From Streptomyces gilvus (lineage in GTDB: Bacteria; Actinomycetota; Actinomycetes; Streptomycetales; Streptomycetaceae), in contig NZ_JAKWBE010000007.1 of NCBI RefSeq assembly GCF_022513565.1, forward strand, positions 1-64,000: a stretch of 64,000 nucleotides of DNA, written 5' to 3'. Below the pieces are notes generated by a model that made no database searches, was not told the origin of the DNA, and worked only from the letters and a program-made list of their open reading frames with translations. Positions 44,310-51,947 of the stretch are shown here, piece after piece. How positions within the stretch are numbered: the stretch's first letter is position 1; every line of letters starts with the position of its first letter. The position numbers and the translations under genes were made by a program.

Positions 44310-44587
44310 GCCCCGACGTTACCCGCTGCACACGGGGGAAGTCCCGTCTCCGGGACGGTTCCGTGCCGATCCCCCGCCCAGCGTTTGATTTGTACGACGA
44401 ATACCCACCGCCTGTGGACAACTTTCGGTGGCCTCCGTGACGCCCGGGCATGCTGGTCCTCGCCGGGTGATCCGCGATCGACCGACCGTCGACCGCTGCA
44501 CGACCGACCTCACCCGGCTGACGGGGATGTTCCGCGACGGGCATGTCCCACCAGGGGCGTGCTCCACGAGGGCTACGGGGGCCTGAC

Positions 44588-45835
44588 ATGGATGCTGTGG
44601 ACGTGACGGTTCCGGCCGTTCCGATGATGAAGCCCGCGCTCAGGCGCGGCTGGCGTGATCTCAACACCGTGCAGTTCGGGATGGCCCCGGCGCACGCGCT
44701 GACGCTGGGCCCGATGGACCCGGCGACGGCCAGTTTCCTCGACCTGCTCAACGGCACCCGCGTGCTGCCGCTGCTGCGCGAGGAGGCCCGCCGCATGGGC
44801 CTGCCCGAAGGGCACGTGGACACGCTGGTCGGCAGCCTGTCCCGGGCAGGCCTGCTGGACGACGCGAAGGGCGGCGGACCGGCCGCCGACGCCCTGCGCC
44901 GCAGCAAGGACACCGTCGAGAGACTGCGCCCGGACCTCGCCTCCCTGTCCCTGCTCACCGGCGAACCCGGCGACGCCATCGACCGTCTCGCCGCCCGGCG
45001 CTCACTGCGTGTGCAGGTGGTGGGCGCGGGCCGGGTGGGTGCGACGCTGGCCGCACTGCTCGCGGGCGCCGGCGTCGGCGAGATCGACGTGCGCGACATC
45101 GGCCCGGTGGAACCGTGGGACGTGGCGCCGGGCGGACTGCCCGCCGAGTCCGTCGGCGCCCGCAGGGACGAGGCCGCCCGGCAGGCGGTACGCCGCTCCT
45201 CCCCCGGCCGCCCGCCCCGCCGCCCTCCCGCGGCACCCGGGCCGGCCGGTGACCCCGGATTCTCGCTGGTGATCCTCGCACCCCGGGACGACGTCGCCGT
45301 GCACGCACCCGCACCCTCCGCCGCCGAACCCCTCATCACTTCGGGTACGCCTCATCTGTACGCCGGTGTCGTGGAGGCCACCGGTGTCGTCGGTCCCCTG
45401 GTCCTGCCGGGCGAGACGGGCTGCGCGGGCTGTCTGCACGAGGGGCGCACCGACCGGGACCCGGCGTGGCCCCGGCTGGTGGCCCAGTGGCGCTCGGGTT
45501 CGGGCAGGTCGCGGCAGGTGCGCGCCTGCGATCTGACCCTGGCGACGACGGTCGCCGGACTGGCGGCCGCGCACGCGCTCGCGTTCCTGGACGGCATGGT
45601 CCCCACCAGCACCGGTGCCCGCTGGGAGGTGTCCCTGCCCGGTCTGAACTGGCATGCCCGACCGGTCTGGGCGCACCCCGCATGCCCTTGCGGCGCGGCG
45701 GAGAAGGGTAAGAAGGGGGAGCGGGCCGCCGAGGACGGCAACCGGCACGAGACAATGGACGAGCAGACGCCGAATGAGTTGGGCCGTAGGGCAGACGCGG
45801 CGCGGCCGGCAGGGACTTGGAGGGCGCATGTCTGA
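44588..45835 (+). CDS. ThiF/E1-like protein, orphan TOMM leader-binding type
   Basis: This 415-aa protein has a winged-helix-like N-terminus (about 1-110, RiPP-recognition type) and an E1/ThiF Rossmann domain beginning LRVQVVGAGRVGATLAALLAGAGVGEIDVRD at about residue 139. Cysteine pairs CAGC and CPCG in the second half suggest a zinc site. The adenylation core is reduced, so it may bind rather than activate a peptide. TOMM (thiazole/oxazole-modified microcin) pathways use such proteins with a YcaO, but none is near. The 3' end overlaps the AarF-like gene by 8 bp. Confidence 0.78.
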   Translation: MDAVDVTVPAVPMMKPALRRGWRDLNTVQFGMAPAHALTLGPMDPATASFLDLLNGTRVLPLLREEARRMGLPEGHVDTLVGSLSRAGLLDDAKGGGPAADALRRSKDTVERLRPDLASLSLLTGEPGDAIDRLAARRSLRVQVVGAGRVGATLAALLAGAGVGEIDVRDIGPVEPWDVAPGGLPAESVGARRDEAARQAVRRSSPGRPPRRPPAAPGPAGDPGFSLVILAPRDDVAVHAPAPSAAEPLITSGTPHLYAGVVEATGVVGPLVLPGETGCAGCLHEGRTDRDPAWPRLVAQWRSGSGRSRQVRACDLTLATTVAGLAAAHALAFLDGMVPTSTGARWEVSLPGLNWHARPVWAHPACPCGAAEKGKKGERAAEDGNRHETMDEQTPNELGRRADAARPAGTWRAHV

Positions 45836-47195
45836 TCTTCCCCGCAAGGCGGTCACCCGGACCGCCAAGCTCGCCGCGCTCCCGCTCGGCTTCGCCGGGC
45901 GGGCGACCTGGGGACTGGGCAAGCGGATCGTCGGGGAGTCGGCGGAGATCGTCGGCCGCGAGTTGCAGCAGCGCACGGCGGAGCAGCTGTTCAAGGTGCT
46001 CGGCGAGCTCAAGGGCGGCGCGATGAAGTTCGGCCAGGCCCTGTCCGTCTTCGAGTCGGCGCTGCCCGAGGAGGTAGCCGGCCCCTACCGCGCCGCGCTG
46101 ACGAAGCTGCAGGAAGCGGCGCCCCCGATGCCGACGCGCACCGTGCACACCGTGCTCGGCGAGCGGCTGGGCGCGAACTGGCAGGAGCTGTTCCTGGAGT
46201 TCGAGGACAAGCCGGCCGCCGCGGCCTCCATCGGCCAGGTGCACCGGGGGATCTGGCACGACGGCCGCGAGGTGGCGGTCAAGGTGCAGTACCCGGGAGC
46301 CGGCGAGGCCCTGCTGTCCGATCTGAACCAACTGAGCCGTTTCGCCCGCCTGCTGGGCCCGCTCATCCCCGGCATGGACGTCAAGCCCCTGATCGCCGAG
46401 CTCAAGGACCGCGTCTCCGAGGAACTCGACTACGGACTGGAGGCCCAGGCCCAGTCGGCGCACGCCGAGGAGTTCACCGATGACCCGGACGTGGTGGTGC
46501 CCCGGGTGGTCCACCAGTGCGACCAGGTACTGATCACCGAGTGGATGGACGGAGTGCCGCTGTCGGAGATCATCGCGGACGGCACCCAGGAGCAGCGCGA
46601 CCGCGCCGGACAGCTACTGGCCCGCTTCCTCTTCTCCGGCCCGGCCCGCACCGGCCTGCTGCACGCCGACCCCCACCCCGGGAACTTCCGTCTGTTGCCC
46701 GGCGGTCCGGCCGGCGAGGACGACTGGCGCCTGGGCGTCCTGGACTTCGGCACGGTCGACCGGCTCCCGGGCGGCCTGCCCACCCCCATCGGCGATTCGC
46801 TGCGCATGACGCTCGACGGCGACGCGGAGGCCGTCTACGAACTCCTCCGCGAGGAGGGCTTCGTCAAGGAGTCCATAGAGCTGGACCCGGCCGCCGTCCT
46901 CGACTATCTCCTGCCGATCATCGAACCGGCCCGGGTCGACGCGTTCACCTTCACCCGGGGCTGGATGCGCAGTCAGGCGGCCCGGATCGCCGATCCCCGC
47001 TCCCCCGCCTACCAACTGGGCAAGCAGCTCAATCTGCCTCCGGCGTACCTGCTGATACACCGGGTCACGCTGAGCACGATCGGGGTGCTGTGCCAGCTCG
47101 GCGCGACGGTCCGGCTGCGTGAGGAACTCGAGGAGTGGCTGCCGGGCTTCGTCGTGGAGGAGGGCGACGAGGAGGAGTCGGTCGTGGAGGCCTGA
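45828..47195 (+). CDS. AarF/ADCK/UbiB family atypical kinase
   Basis: This 455-aa atypical kinase-like ATPase has the family KxGQ motif (LKGGAMKFGQALS), the alanine-rich nucleotide loop AAASIGQVHRG, VAVKVQYPG and the catalytic HADPHPGNF and DFGTVDR motifs. ADCK/UbiB members control quinone or lipid homeostasis. In Streptomyces, which use menaquinone, the exact substrate is unknown. An ADCK gene next to whiB7/wblC and uvrD2 is also recalled for mycobacteria. ATG 45828 overlaps the ThiF-like stop. Confidence 0.9.
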   Translation: MSDLPRKAVTRTAKLAALPLGFAGRATWGLGKRIVGESAEIVGRELQQRTAEQLFKVLGELKGGAMKFGQALSVFESALPEEVAGPYRAALTKLQEAAPPMPTRTVHTVLGERLGANWQELFLEFEDKPAAAASIGQVHRGIWHDGREVAVKVQYPGAGEALLSDLNQLSRFARLLGPLIPGMDVKPLIAELKDRVSEELDYGLEAQAQSAHAEEFTDDPDVVVPRVVHQCDQVLITEWMDGVPLSEIIADGTQEQRDRAGQLLARFLFSGPARTGLLHADPHPGNFRLLPGGPAGEDDWRLGVLDFGTVDRLPGGLPTPIGDSLRMTLDGDAEAVYELLREEGFVKESIELDPAAVLDYLLPIIEPARVDAFTFTRGWMRSQAARIADPRSPAYQLGKQLNLPPAYLLIHRVTLSTIGVLCQLGATVRLREELEEWLPGFVVEEGDEEESVVEA

Positions 47196-47405
47196 TCACC
47201 ACCAGTCCGAGTCCAGCCGCCCCTCGATCGCCCTGAGGTTCTCCCGGGAACAGGCGTCGCAGAAGTACTGGCGCACGCCGTTCTCCACGGAGAAGGTCCA
47301 GGTGGGCTGCGGGCCTTCGGCGCGGCGGCCGCAGCGGGCGCACACCAGGGGCTGGGGCTCCGCGGGGGCGCCCGAGTCGTCGCTGTCCGCGGGAGGACTC
47401 GTCAT
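47196..47405 (-). CDS. Small zinc-ribbon protein
   Basis: This 69-aa protein has two CxxC pairs (VCARCGRR and YFCDACSRENL) forming a zinc ribbon after an acidic disordered N-terminus. It is tail-to-tail with the AarF-like gene, the stops being immediately adjacent. It starts at an ATG at 47405 with no strong SD in front. Function unknown. Confidence 0.75.
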   Translation of the reverse strand: MTSPPADSDDSGAPAEPQPLVCARCGRRAEGPQPTWTFSVENGVRQYFCDACSRENLRAIEGRLDSDWW

Positions 47406-47450
47406 TCGGCGACGATAACGCCGCCGCCGCGGGAACGCCGGGCCAACGCA

Positions 47451-47486
47451 CCGCGGGGGCCGGTCCGTTCGGACCGGCCCCCGCGG
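47451..47486 (-). terminator. Terminator downstream of the wblC transcription unit
   Basis: A perfect 16-bp stem CCGCGGGGGCCGGTCC/GGACCGGCCCCCGCGG closes with a GTTC tetraloop. It follows the small gene at 47537 on the minus strand. A second, shorter palindrome (GCCTCCCGG/CCGGGAGGC) lies nearby at about 47499-47518. Confidence 0.75.
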
Positions 47487-47536
47487 GGAGCCACCGCCTC
47501 CCGGGACCGGGAGGCCGTCACTTAAGGTGTGGTCGG

Positions 47537-47860
47537 CTACTGCATGACCGCCATGGCGAGCGCGCGGCGGGCGCGCCGCGAGGCACGCTCGGCACGGCGC
47601 TGCATACGGCGGGCGGCCACCAGGCGCGCGGCCGGGCGTTCCCGCTCGGCCTCACGCAGGCGCTCGTGCATATGCGCACGTGCCAGGGCTTCTGGGATGA
47701 GTTGCATCTCTCGGGTCCTGTTCTGACGCGAACCGGTCGCGCCGGTCATCGTGGTGTCTTCGATCGCGGAGCCGGCGGGCTCGTTGGTGGACGGCTTCAT
47801 CGGGGCCTGCTTCTTGGGGTCGTGCGTGAGGGGGCGGTCGATCGTTCCTGTGATGTTCAT
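47537..47860 (-). CDS. Small basic protein translationally coupled to wblC
   Basis: This 107-aa protein begins MNITGTIDRPLTHDPKKQAP and becomes strongly basic and helical in its second half (RLREAERERPAARLVAARR and following). Its ATG overlaps the wblC stop (ATGA), so its translation depends on wblC and it is induced together with the regulator. No domain is recognised. The basic amphipathic helix could bind RNA, the ribosome or another acidic partner; this is inference. Confidence 0.72.
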   Translation of the reverse strand: MNITGTIDRPLTHDPKKQAPMKPSTNEPAGSAIEDTTMTGATGSRQNRTREMQLIPEALARAHMHERLREAERERPAARLVAARRMQRRAERASRRARRALAMAVMQ

Positions 47861-48225
47861 GCCGTGACCGGGTTCTTGCGCGGGCGACCACGCGGCCGCT
47901 TCCGGGCGACGACGACACCCTGGACGAACAGCTCGCCACCCCAGACGCCCCAGGGCTCACGCCGCTCCTTGGCGCCGGCGAGGCAGGCCTCGATCAGCGG
48001 GCAGGTGCGGCAGAGGGACTTGGCGTACTCGACGTCGGCCGGCGACTCGGCGAAGAAGACCTCCGGGTCGTAGGAACGGCAGGGGACGGGTACGCCGAGG
48101 TTCTCGATGGCGTCGTCGAGCGCGGTGAGCGCGGTGAGCGGGATCAAGGCGGAGTCCTCCGTGGGGCCGGGCGGGGGGATCGTTTCGGAAGGCGGTACGG
48201 ACGGGGCGTGCGCTTCGAGTTGCAC
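47857..48225 (-). CDS. wblC: WhiB-family transcriptional regulator WblC (WhiB7-like)
   Basis: This 122-aa iron-sulfur regulator activates intrinsic antibiotic resistance and translation-stress genes. The four cluster cysteines are C49, C72, C75 and C81. The sigma-binding turn is GVWGG at about 93-97. A C-terminal AT-hook (RGRPRK) binds AT-rich DNA upstream of -35 elements. GTG 48225 follows GAGGAAG with 7-8 bases spacing; the frame is open further, but that DNA is the leader. Expression is controlled by the leader terminator at 48346-48380 and probably by itself at the promoter near 48840-48880. Confidence 0.95.
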   Translation of the reverse strand: MQLEAHAPSVPPSETIPPPGPTEDSALIPLTALTALDDAIENLGVPVPCRSYDPEVFFAESPADVEYAKSLCRTCPLIEACLAGAKERREPWGVWGGELFVQGVVVARKRPRGRPRKNPVTA

Positions 48226-48345
48226 GATTCGTCTTCCTCGTCTGTTCGTTCCGGTCCTGTTGGACCGGGAGGCGGTTGTGGTACCCGGTTCTCTTCTTGT
48301 TCCGAGGCCCCTTCGCTCCGTCGTCCCCGGTCGGGGACAAACAGA

Positions 48346-48380
48346 AGGGCCGCGGATCCCGGATGGGGTTCCGCGGCCCT
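48346..48380 (-). terminator. Intrinsic attenuator in the wblC leader
   Basis: On the minus strand an 11-bp stem AGGGCCGCGGA/TCCGCGGCCCT is followed by CTGTTTGT, a U-rich tail. It lies about 120 nt before wblC and about 25 nt after the upstream leader ORF. A shorter hairpin GCCTGATC/GATCAGGC sits between them and overlaps the ORF stop. This is the expected layout of ribosome-dependent attenuation reported for wblC/whiB7. Confidence 0.82.
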
Positions 48381-48403
48381 GAAGGCGCCGGCCTGATCGC
48401 CGA

Positions 48404-48727
48404 TCAGGCTGGATCACTCCAGGGTTCTGGCCCACGGAAGGCCCACATCAGGTGGTGCTGCTTCGTCTGCTTCCGGCCTCCGGCACCGGCCGCCGTAAAG
48501 GCATAGGCCTGCGCCTGTGCCGCTACTGCTTCCAGTGCCTTGGTCGGTCGCTCATTGCGCTCACGGATGGGAAGACCCGCGAGAGACACCGAGGACGCCG
48601 GACGGACGGCACGGATGCCGGACAGACCGGTGCCCCGGACGGAGGCGTCGAGCATGCACAGGGAGGCGACGACCGAGCGATCGGTCATTTTGACGGTGGT
48701 GGTGGAACTCTTCTTGATGCTGATCAC
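48404..48727 (-). CDS. Leader ORF upstream of wblC (107 aa)
   Basis: It begins GTG ATC AGC ATC AAG AAG with AGGAGG eight bases upstream, a very strong ribosome site. The 107-residue product (MISIKKSSTTTVKMTDRS...) has no known domain; the C-terminal part is Ala/Gln-rich and ends in AFRGPEPWSDPA. Its stop codon is embedded in the hairpin before the attenuator. It may be the regulatory uORF that senses ribosome stalling, although classical uORFs are shorter, or an independent small gene that shares the leader. Confidence 0.55.
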   Translation of the reverse strand: MISIKKSSTTTVKMTDRSVVASLCMLDASVRGTGLSGIRAVRPASSVSLAGLPIRERNERPTKALEAVAAQAQAYAFTAAGAGGRKQTKQHHLMWAFRGPEPWSDPA

Positions 48728-48839
48728 TGGACTCGCCTCCTCTCGGCGTCTCGGGGGACTGGGGTGAACCAGTCCGACGGATATGCAAGTAGAACACGGA
48801 ATCGGGGCCTCCGAGAAGGCCTCCGTCCCCGTGGCTAAG

Positions 48840-48880
48840 AACCTATGGGGATTGCTGGGGCATGCGCAAACTATTTTTCC
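48840..48880 (-). promoter_or_regulatory. wblC promoter with AT-rich WblC-binding element
   Basis: On the minus strand GGAAAAATAG (48880-48871) lies directly before -35 TTGCGC (48869-48864), an 18-base spacer and -10 TAGGTT (48845-48840). An AT-rich block just upstream of -35 is what WhiB7/WblC binds with its AT-hook. The leader from about 48833 to the wblC start would be about 600 nt long. Autoregulation is inferred. Confidence 0.65.
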
Positions 48881-48892
48881 GACGAGTTTCCG

Positions 48893-51088
48893 TCAGTCCT
48901 CGCCGTCGCCCTCCGCACCGTCCCGGCCTGCGCAGATGGCCAGGACATCGGCGCCGTAACGGTTGAACTTGCGTACTCCGACCCCGGGGATGCGGGCGAG
49001 TTCGCCCTCGTCGTCGGGGACGGCCTCGGCGATCGCCATCAGCGTCTTGTCGGTGAAGACGCAGAAGGCGGGCTGCCCGCTGCGCCGCGCCTGCTCCGCG
49101 CGCCATGCGCGCAACCGCTCGTACAGGCCCTCGTCCATGTCGGAGGGGCACTCCTCACAGCGCATCAGCTTCATCTCGCCCGCGTCGGTGAGCGTGCGCC
49201 CGCACACCCGGCAGCGGGCCGGGGTGCGCTGGGCGCGCCGCGGGACGGCCTCCGGACCTCGGACGCGTCCGCGCTCGACACCGCCGGGGCCACCCCCCGC
49301 CGTCCGGGCGGCCGATGAGGCGGAGCCGGGGCGCAGGCCGTCCAGGAAGCGGCTCGGGCGACGGCTCGGGCGACCGCCGGGCGACCGGGACAGGGCCCAG
49401 GAGACGTGCAGGCGCTCACGGGCGCGGGTGACCCCCACATAGAGCAGACGCCGTTCCTCCTCGATCTGTTCGTCGGTCTTCGCATAGGTGATCGGGACCA
49501 TGCCCTCGGCGACACCGACCAGGAAGACGACGTCCCACTCCAGGCCCTTGGCGGAGTGCAGGGAGGCCAGGGTGACGCCCTGCACGGTCGGGGCGTGCTG
49601 GGCGCCCGCCCGCTCGTCCAGCTCGGTGACGAGGTGGCCGAGGGTGGCTCCGGGCTGGGCGGCGGCGAAGTCCTGGGCGAGGTTGACCAGCGCGGCCAGC
49701 GACTCCCAGCGCTCTCTGACGGCACCGGAACCGGCGGGCGGCTGGGGTGTCCAGCCCTCCCCCGACAGCACCGCCCGCACCTGGGAGGGCAGGTCGACCG
49801 CGTCGTCGAGGAGGGAGTCATTGCCGCCGAAGCGGGCCGCTCCCCGCAGGTTGACGATGGCTCTGCGCACCTCGGGCCGGTCGAAGAACCGCTCGGCGCC
49901 CCGCAGCTGGTAGGGGACTCCCGCGTCGGCGAGGGCCTGTTCGTAGGTCTCGGACTGGGCGTTGGTGCGGAACAGGACGGCGATCTCGCTCGCCGGGACG
50001 CCCGCCGCGACGAGTTCGCCGATACGGCGGGCGGCGCCCTCGGCCTCGGCGGGCTCGTCGGCGTACTCGGTGAAGACGGGCTCGGGGCCCGCGGAGCGCT
50101 GCGAGACCAGCTCCAGGCGGTGGTCGGCGGCGCGGCCGCGGGCCTGGGCGAGCAGGCCGTTGGCGAGATGGACGACCTGCGGGGTGGAGCGGTAGTCGCG
50201 GACCAGCTTGACGACGGTGGCCCCGGGGTGGCGGGTGCGGAAGTCGAGGAGGTGGTCGGGAGTTGCTCCGGTGAAGGAGTAGATCGTCTGACTGGCGTCG
50301 CCGACCACGCAGAGGCTGTCCCGCTCGCCGAGCCACAGCTCCAGCAGACGCTGCTGAAGGGGGCTGACGTCCTGGTACTCGTCGACCACGAAGTGCTGGT
50401 ACTGGGCCCGGACCTGCTCGGCGATGTCGTGGCGGTCCTGGAGGACGGCGACGGTCAGCAGCAGGACGTCCTCGAAGTCGATGACGGAGCGGTTCCGCTT
50501 GAGGTCCTCGTAGACGGAGTAGAGCTGGGCGATCTCGGCCGGGTCGCGGGGGGCCTCTCGGCCGGCCTTGGCGGCGGCCGCCGCGTAGTCGGCGGGGACG
50601 GTCTGGGTGACCTTGGACCACTCGATCTCGGCGGTGACGTCGCGCAGTTCGCCGCGGTCGAGGCGGATGCGGCAGGCGGCGGCCGCGTCGGCGATGAGCT
50701 GGATCTTGCGGTCGACGAGCCGGGGCATGGACCCGCCGACCGCTTTCGGCCAGAAGTACTGCAGCTGGCGCAGGGCGGCCGAGTGGAAGGTGCGGGCCTG
50801 GACGCCGGCGGCACCGAGCTGACGGAGCCGGCCGCGCATCTCGCCCGCGGCCCGGTTGGTGAACGTGACAGCCAGCACGCTGGACGGCTGGAGGATCCCG
50901 GCGCGCACCCCGTAGGCGATCCGGTGCGTGATCGCCCGGGTCTTGCCCGTGCCGGCGCCCGCGAGCACGCACACCGGGCCGCGCAGGGCGGTGGCCACCT
51001 CGCGCTGCTCGGGGTCGAGCCCTTCGAGCACCGCGTCGGCCGAGTCGGGGACCTGCGGGAAGAGCGTGGAGTGCGTTGCTGCTGTCAC
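48893..51088 (-). CDS. uvrD2: UvrD2-type ATP-dependent DNA helicase with HRDC domain
   Basis: This 731-aa SF1A helicase has Walker A LAGAGTGKTRAITHRIA, motif Ia TFTNRAAGEM, motif II VVDEYQDVSPLQQ, motif III GDASQTIYSFTGA, motif V LASLHSAKGLEWDVVFL and motif VI LLYVGVTRARERLHVSWA. The tail shows the mycobacterial UvrD2 signature: a tetracysteine module (CRVCGRTL...CEEC) then an HRDC domain (about 650-725). GTG 51088 is chosen; the frame continues 72 codons upstream without support. It lies head-to-head with mrx1 and 12 bp from the wblC promoter. Confidence 0.92.
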   Translation of the reverse strand: MTAATHSTLFPQVPDSADAVLEGLDPEQREVATALRGPVCVLAGAGTGKTRAITHRIAYGVRAGILQPSSVLAVTFTNRAAGEMRGRLRQLGAAGVQARTFHSAALRQLQYFWPKAVGGSMPRLVDRKIQLIADAAAACRIRLDRGELRDVTAEIEWSKVTQTVPADYAAAAAKAGREAPRDPAEIAQLYSVYEDLKRNRSVIDFEDVLLLTVAVLQDRHDIAEQVRAQYQHFVVDEYQDVSPLQQRLLELWLGERDSLCVVGDASQTIYSFTGATPDHLLDFRTRHPGATVVKLVRDYRSTPQVVHLANGLLAQARGRAADHRLELVSQRSAGPEPVFTEYADEPAEAEGAARRIGELVAAGVPASEIAVLFRTNAQSETYEQALADAGVPYQLRGAERFFDRPEVRRAIVNLRGAARFGGNDSLLDDAVDLPSQVRAVLSGEGWTPQPPAGSGAVRERWESLAALVNLAQDFAAAQPGATLGHLVTELDERAGAQHAPTVQGVTLASLHSAKGLEWDVVFLVGVAEGMVPITYAKTDEQIEEERRLLYVGVTRARERLHVSWALSRSPGGRPSRRPSRFLDGLRPGSASSAARTAGGGPGGVERGRVRGPEAVPRRAQRTPARCRVCGRTLTDAGEMKLMRCEECPSDMDEGLYERLRAWRAEQARRSGQPAFCVFTDKTLMAIAEAVPDDEGELARIPGVGVRKFNRYGADVLAICAGRDGAEGDGED

Positions 51089-51196
51089 ACCGCCATGCTG
51101 CCAGGTCGGCGGAGACGGGTGCGGCGGTTGTCCACAGGCAGGGGCTCGCAGTCGTACTAATGCGGCAGGCGTCACGTCGGGCGGGGCTCCGTGTGC

Positions 51197-51223
51197 GGGA
51201 ATGGCGGCCGTTTCACGTACGTT
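51197..51223 (+). promoter_or_regulatory. SigR-dependent promoter of mrx1
   Basis: GGGAAT (51197-51202) is followed by exactly 18 bases and GTT (51221-51223), the same architecture as the sigR promoter at 17468-17494. The ATG of mycoredoxin is 49 bases further on. Mycoredoxin therefore belongs to the thiol-oxidative stress regulon. Confidence 0.85.
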
Positions 51224-51272
51224 TCCCCTCTGCGAGCACCGATCCCCCAAGCAGTTGAGGAGCGCGAGAGAC

Positions 51273-51530
51273 ATGCCGGGCACTGTGACGATGTACAGCA
51301 CCACGTGGTGCGGCTACTGCCGTCGGCTGAAGAGCCAGCTGGACCGCGAGGGCATCGCGTACGACGAGATCAACATCGAGCACGACCCGGAGTCCGCGGC
51401 GTTCGTCGAAAAGGCGAACGGCGGAAACCAGACCGTCCCGACGGTTCGGGTAGTTCCCACCTCGGGTGGCAACGAGGTCGTGATGACGAACCCGAGCCTT
51501 GCTCAGGTGAAGCAGGCTCTCGCGGTCTGA
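51273..51530 (+). CDS. mrx1: Mycoredoxin (mycothiol-dependent glutaredoxin)
   Basis: This 85-aa thioredoxin-fold protein reduces mycothiol-protein mixed disulfides. The active site is C13-G-Y-C16 in STTWCGYCRRL, with a cis-proline in QTVPTVRV and the C-terminal LAQVKQAL helix typical of Mrx1. GAGGAG precedes ATG 51273. Transcription from the SigR-type promoter at 51197 links it to the sigR-rsrA pair in this window. A terminator hairpin follows. Confidence 0.93.
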   Translation: MPGTVTMYSTTWCGYCRRLKSQLDREGIAYDEINIEHDPESAAFVEKANGGNQTVPTVRVVPTSGGNEVVMTNPSLAQVKQALAV

Positions 51531-51544
51531 CGGCCCCAGCGCTA

Positions 51545-51579
51545 CGGCCCCCTCTGGTCATGGTCACCGGAGGGGGCCG
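51545..51579 (+). terminator. Terminator after mrx1
   Basis: CGGCCCCCTC pairs with GAGGGGGCCG over 10 bp, with further partial pairing inside the 15-base loop. It lies 15 bp past the mrx1 stop. Confidence 0.72.
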
Positions 51580-51773
51580 CTCTGTATGTAGGGGAGGCGG
51601 GCAGCGAGCCGTCGCACGCCGGTCACGCGCCGTAACACCGGCCGGCGCACGAGGTCGCCGAAGCACTTCACGCAAGAACGTGCATACCCACGTTCATGCA
51701 TGGACGGCCGAGCGTGCCCCTCGTACGGTCGTGCCCAACGGCCCAACCAGGGCCGCGAACCAGCGGATATCGC

Positions 51774-51908
51774 ATGGCACGCGAGGAGCTGACTCGGCTT
51801 ACCGGGAACGGGAACGGCGAGTGCGGCGAAGACGACTGCCCGAACGTGTACCGCACAGAGGGCTCGGCGCGTAAGCGCTCCCCGGTTCGCCGGAAAGGCG
51901 GTTCCTGA
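51774..51908 (+). CDS. Short basic/cysteine-containing protein, 44 aa
   Basis: The predicted peptide begins MAREELTRLTGNGNGECGED, has a CGEDDC cysteine pair and ends in a basic tail. The start resembles a class of small Streptomyces proteins in which a longer C-terminal domain follows, so this may be a truncated remnant. No SD is obvious. Its last bases overlap the left arm of a strong terminator. The preceding 240 bp (51531-51773) hold only the mrx1 terminator and no convincing gene. Confidence 0.4.
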   Translation: MAREELTRLTGNGNGECGEDDCPNVYRTEGSARKRSPVRRKGGS

Positions 51909-51929
51909 GGTGACTCAGGAACCGCCTTT
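51894..51929. terminator. Strong bidirectional terminator
   Basis: A perfect 16-bp stem AAAGGCGGTTCCTGAG/CTCAGGAACCGCCTTT with a GTGA tetraloop and a T-run (CCTTTTGT). It separates the short gene at 51774 from the convergent nudC. Confidence 0.93.
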
Positions 51930-51947
51930 TGTGCTTCCAGCCCCCTG

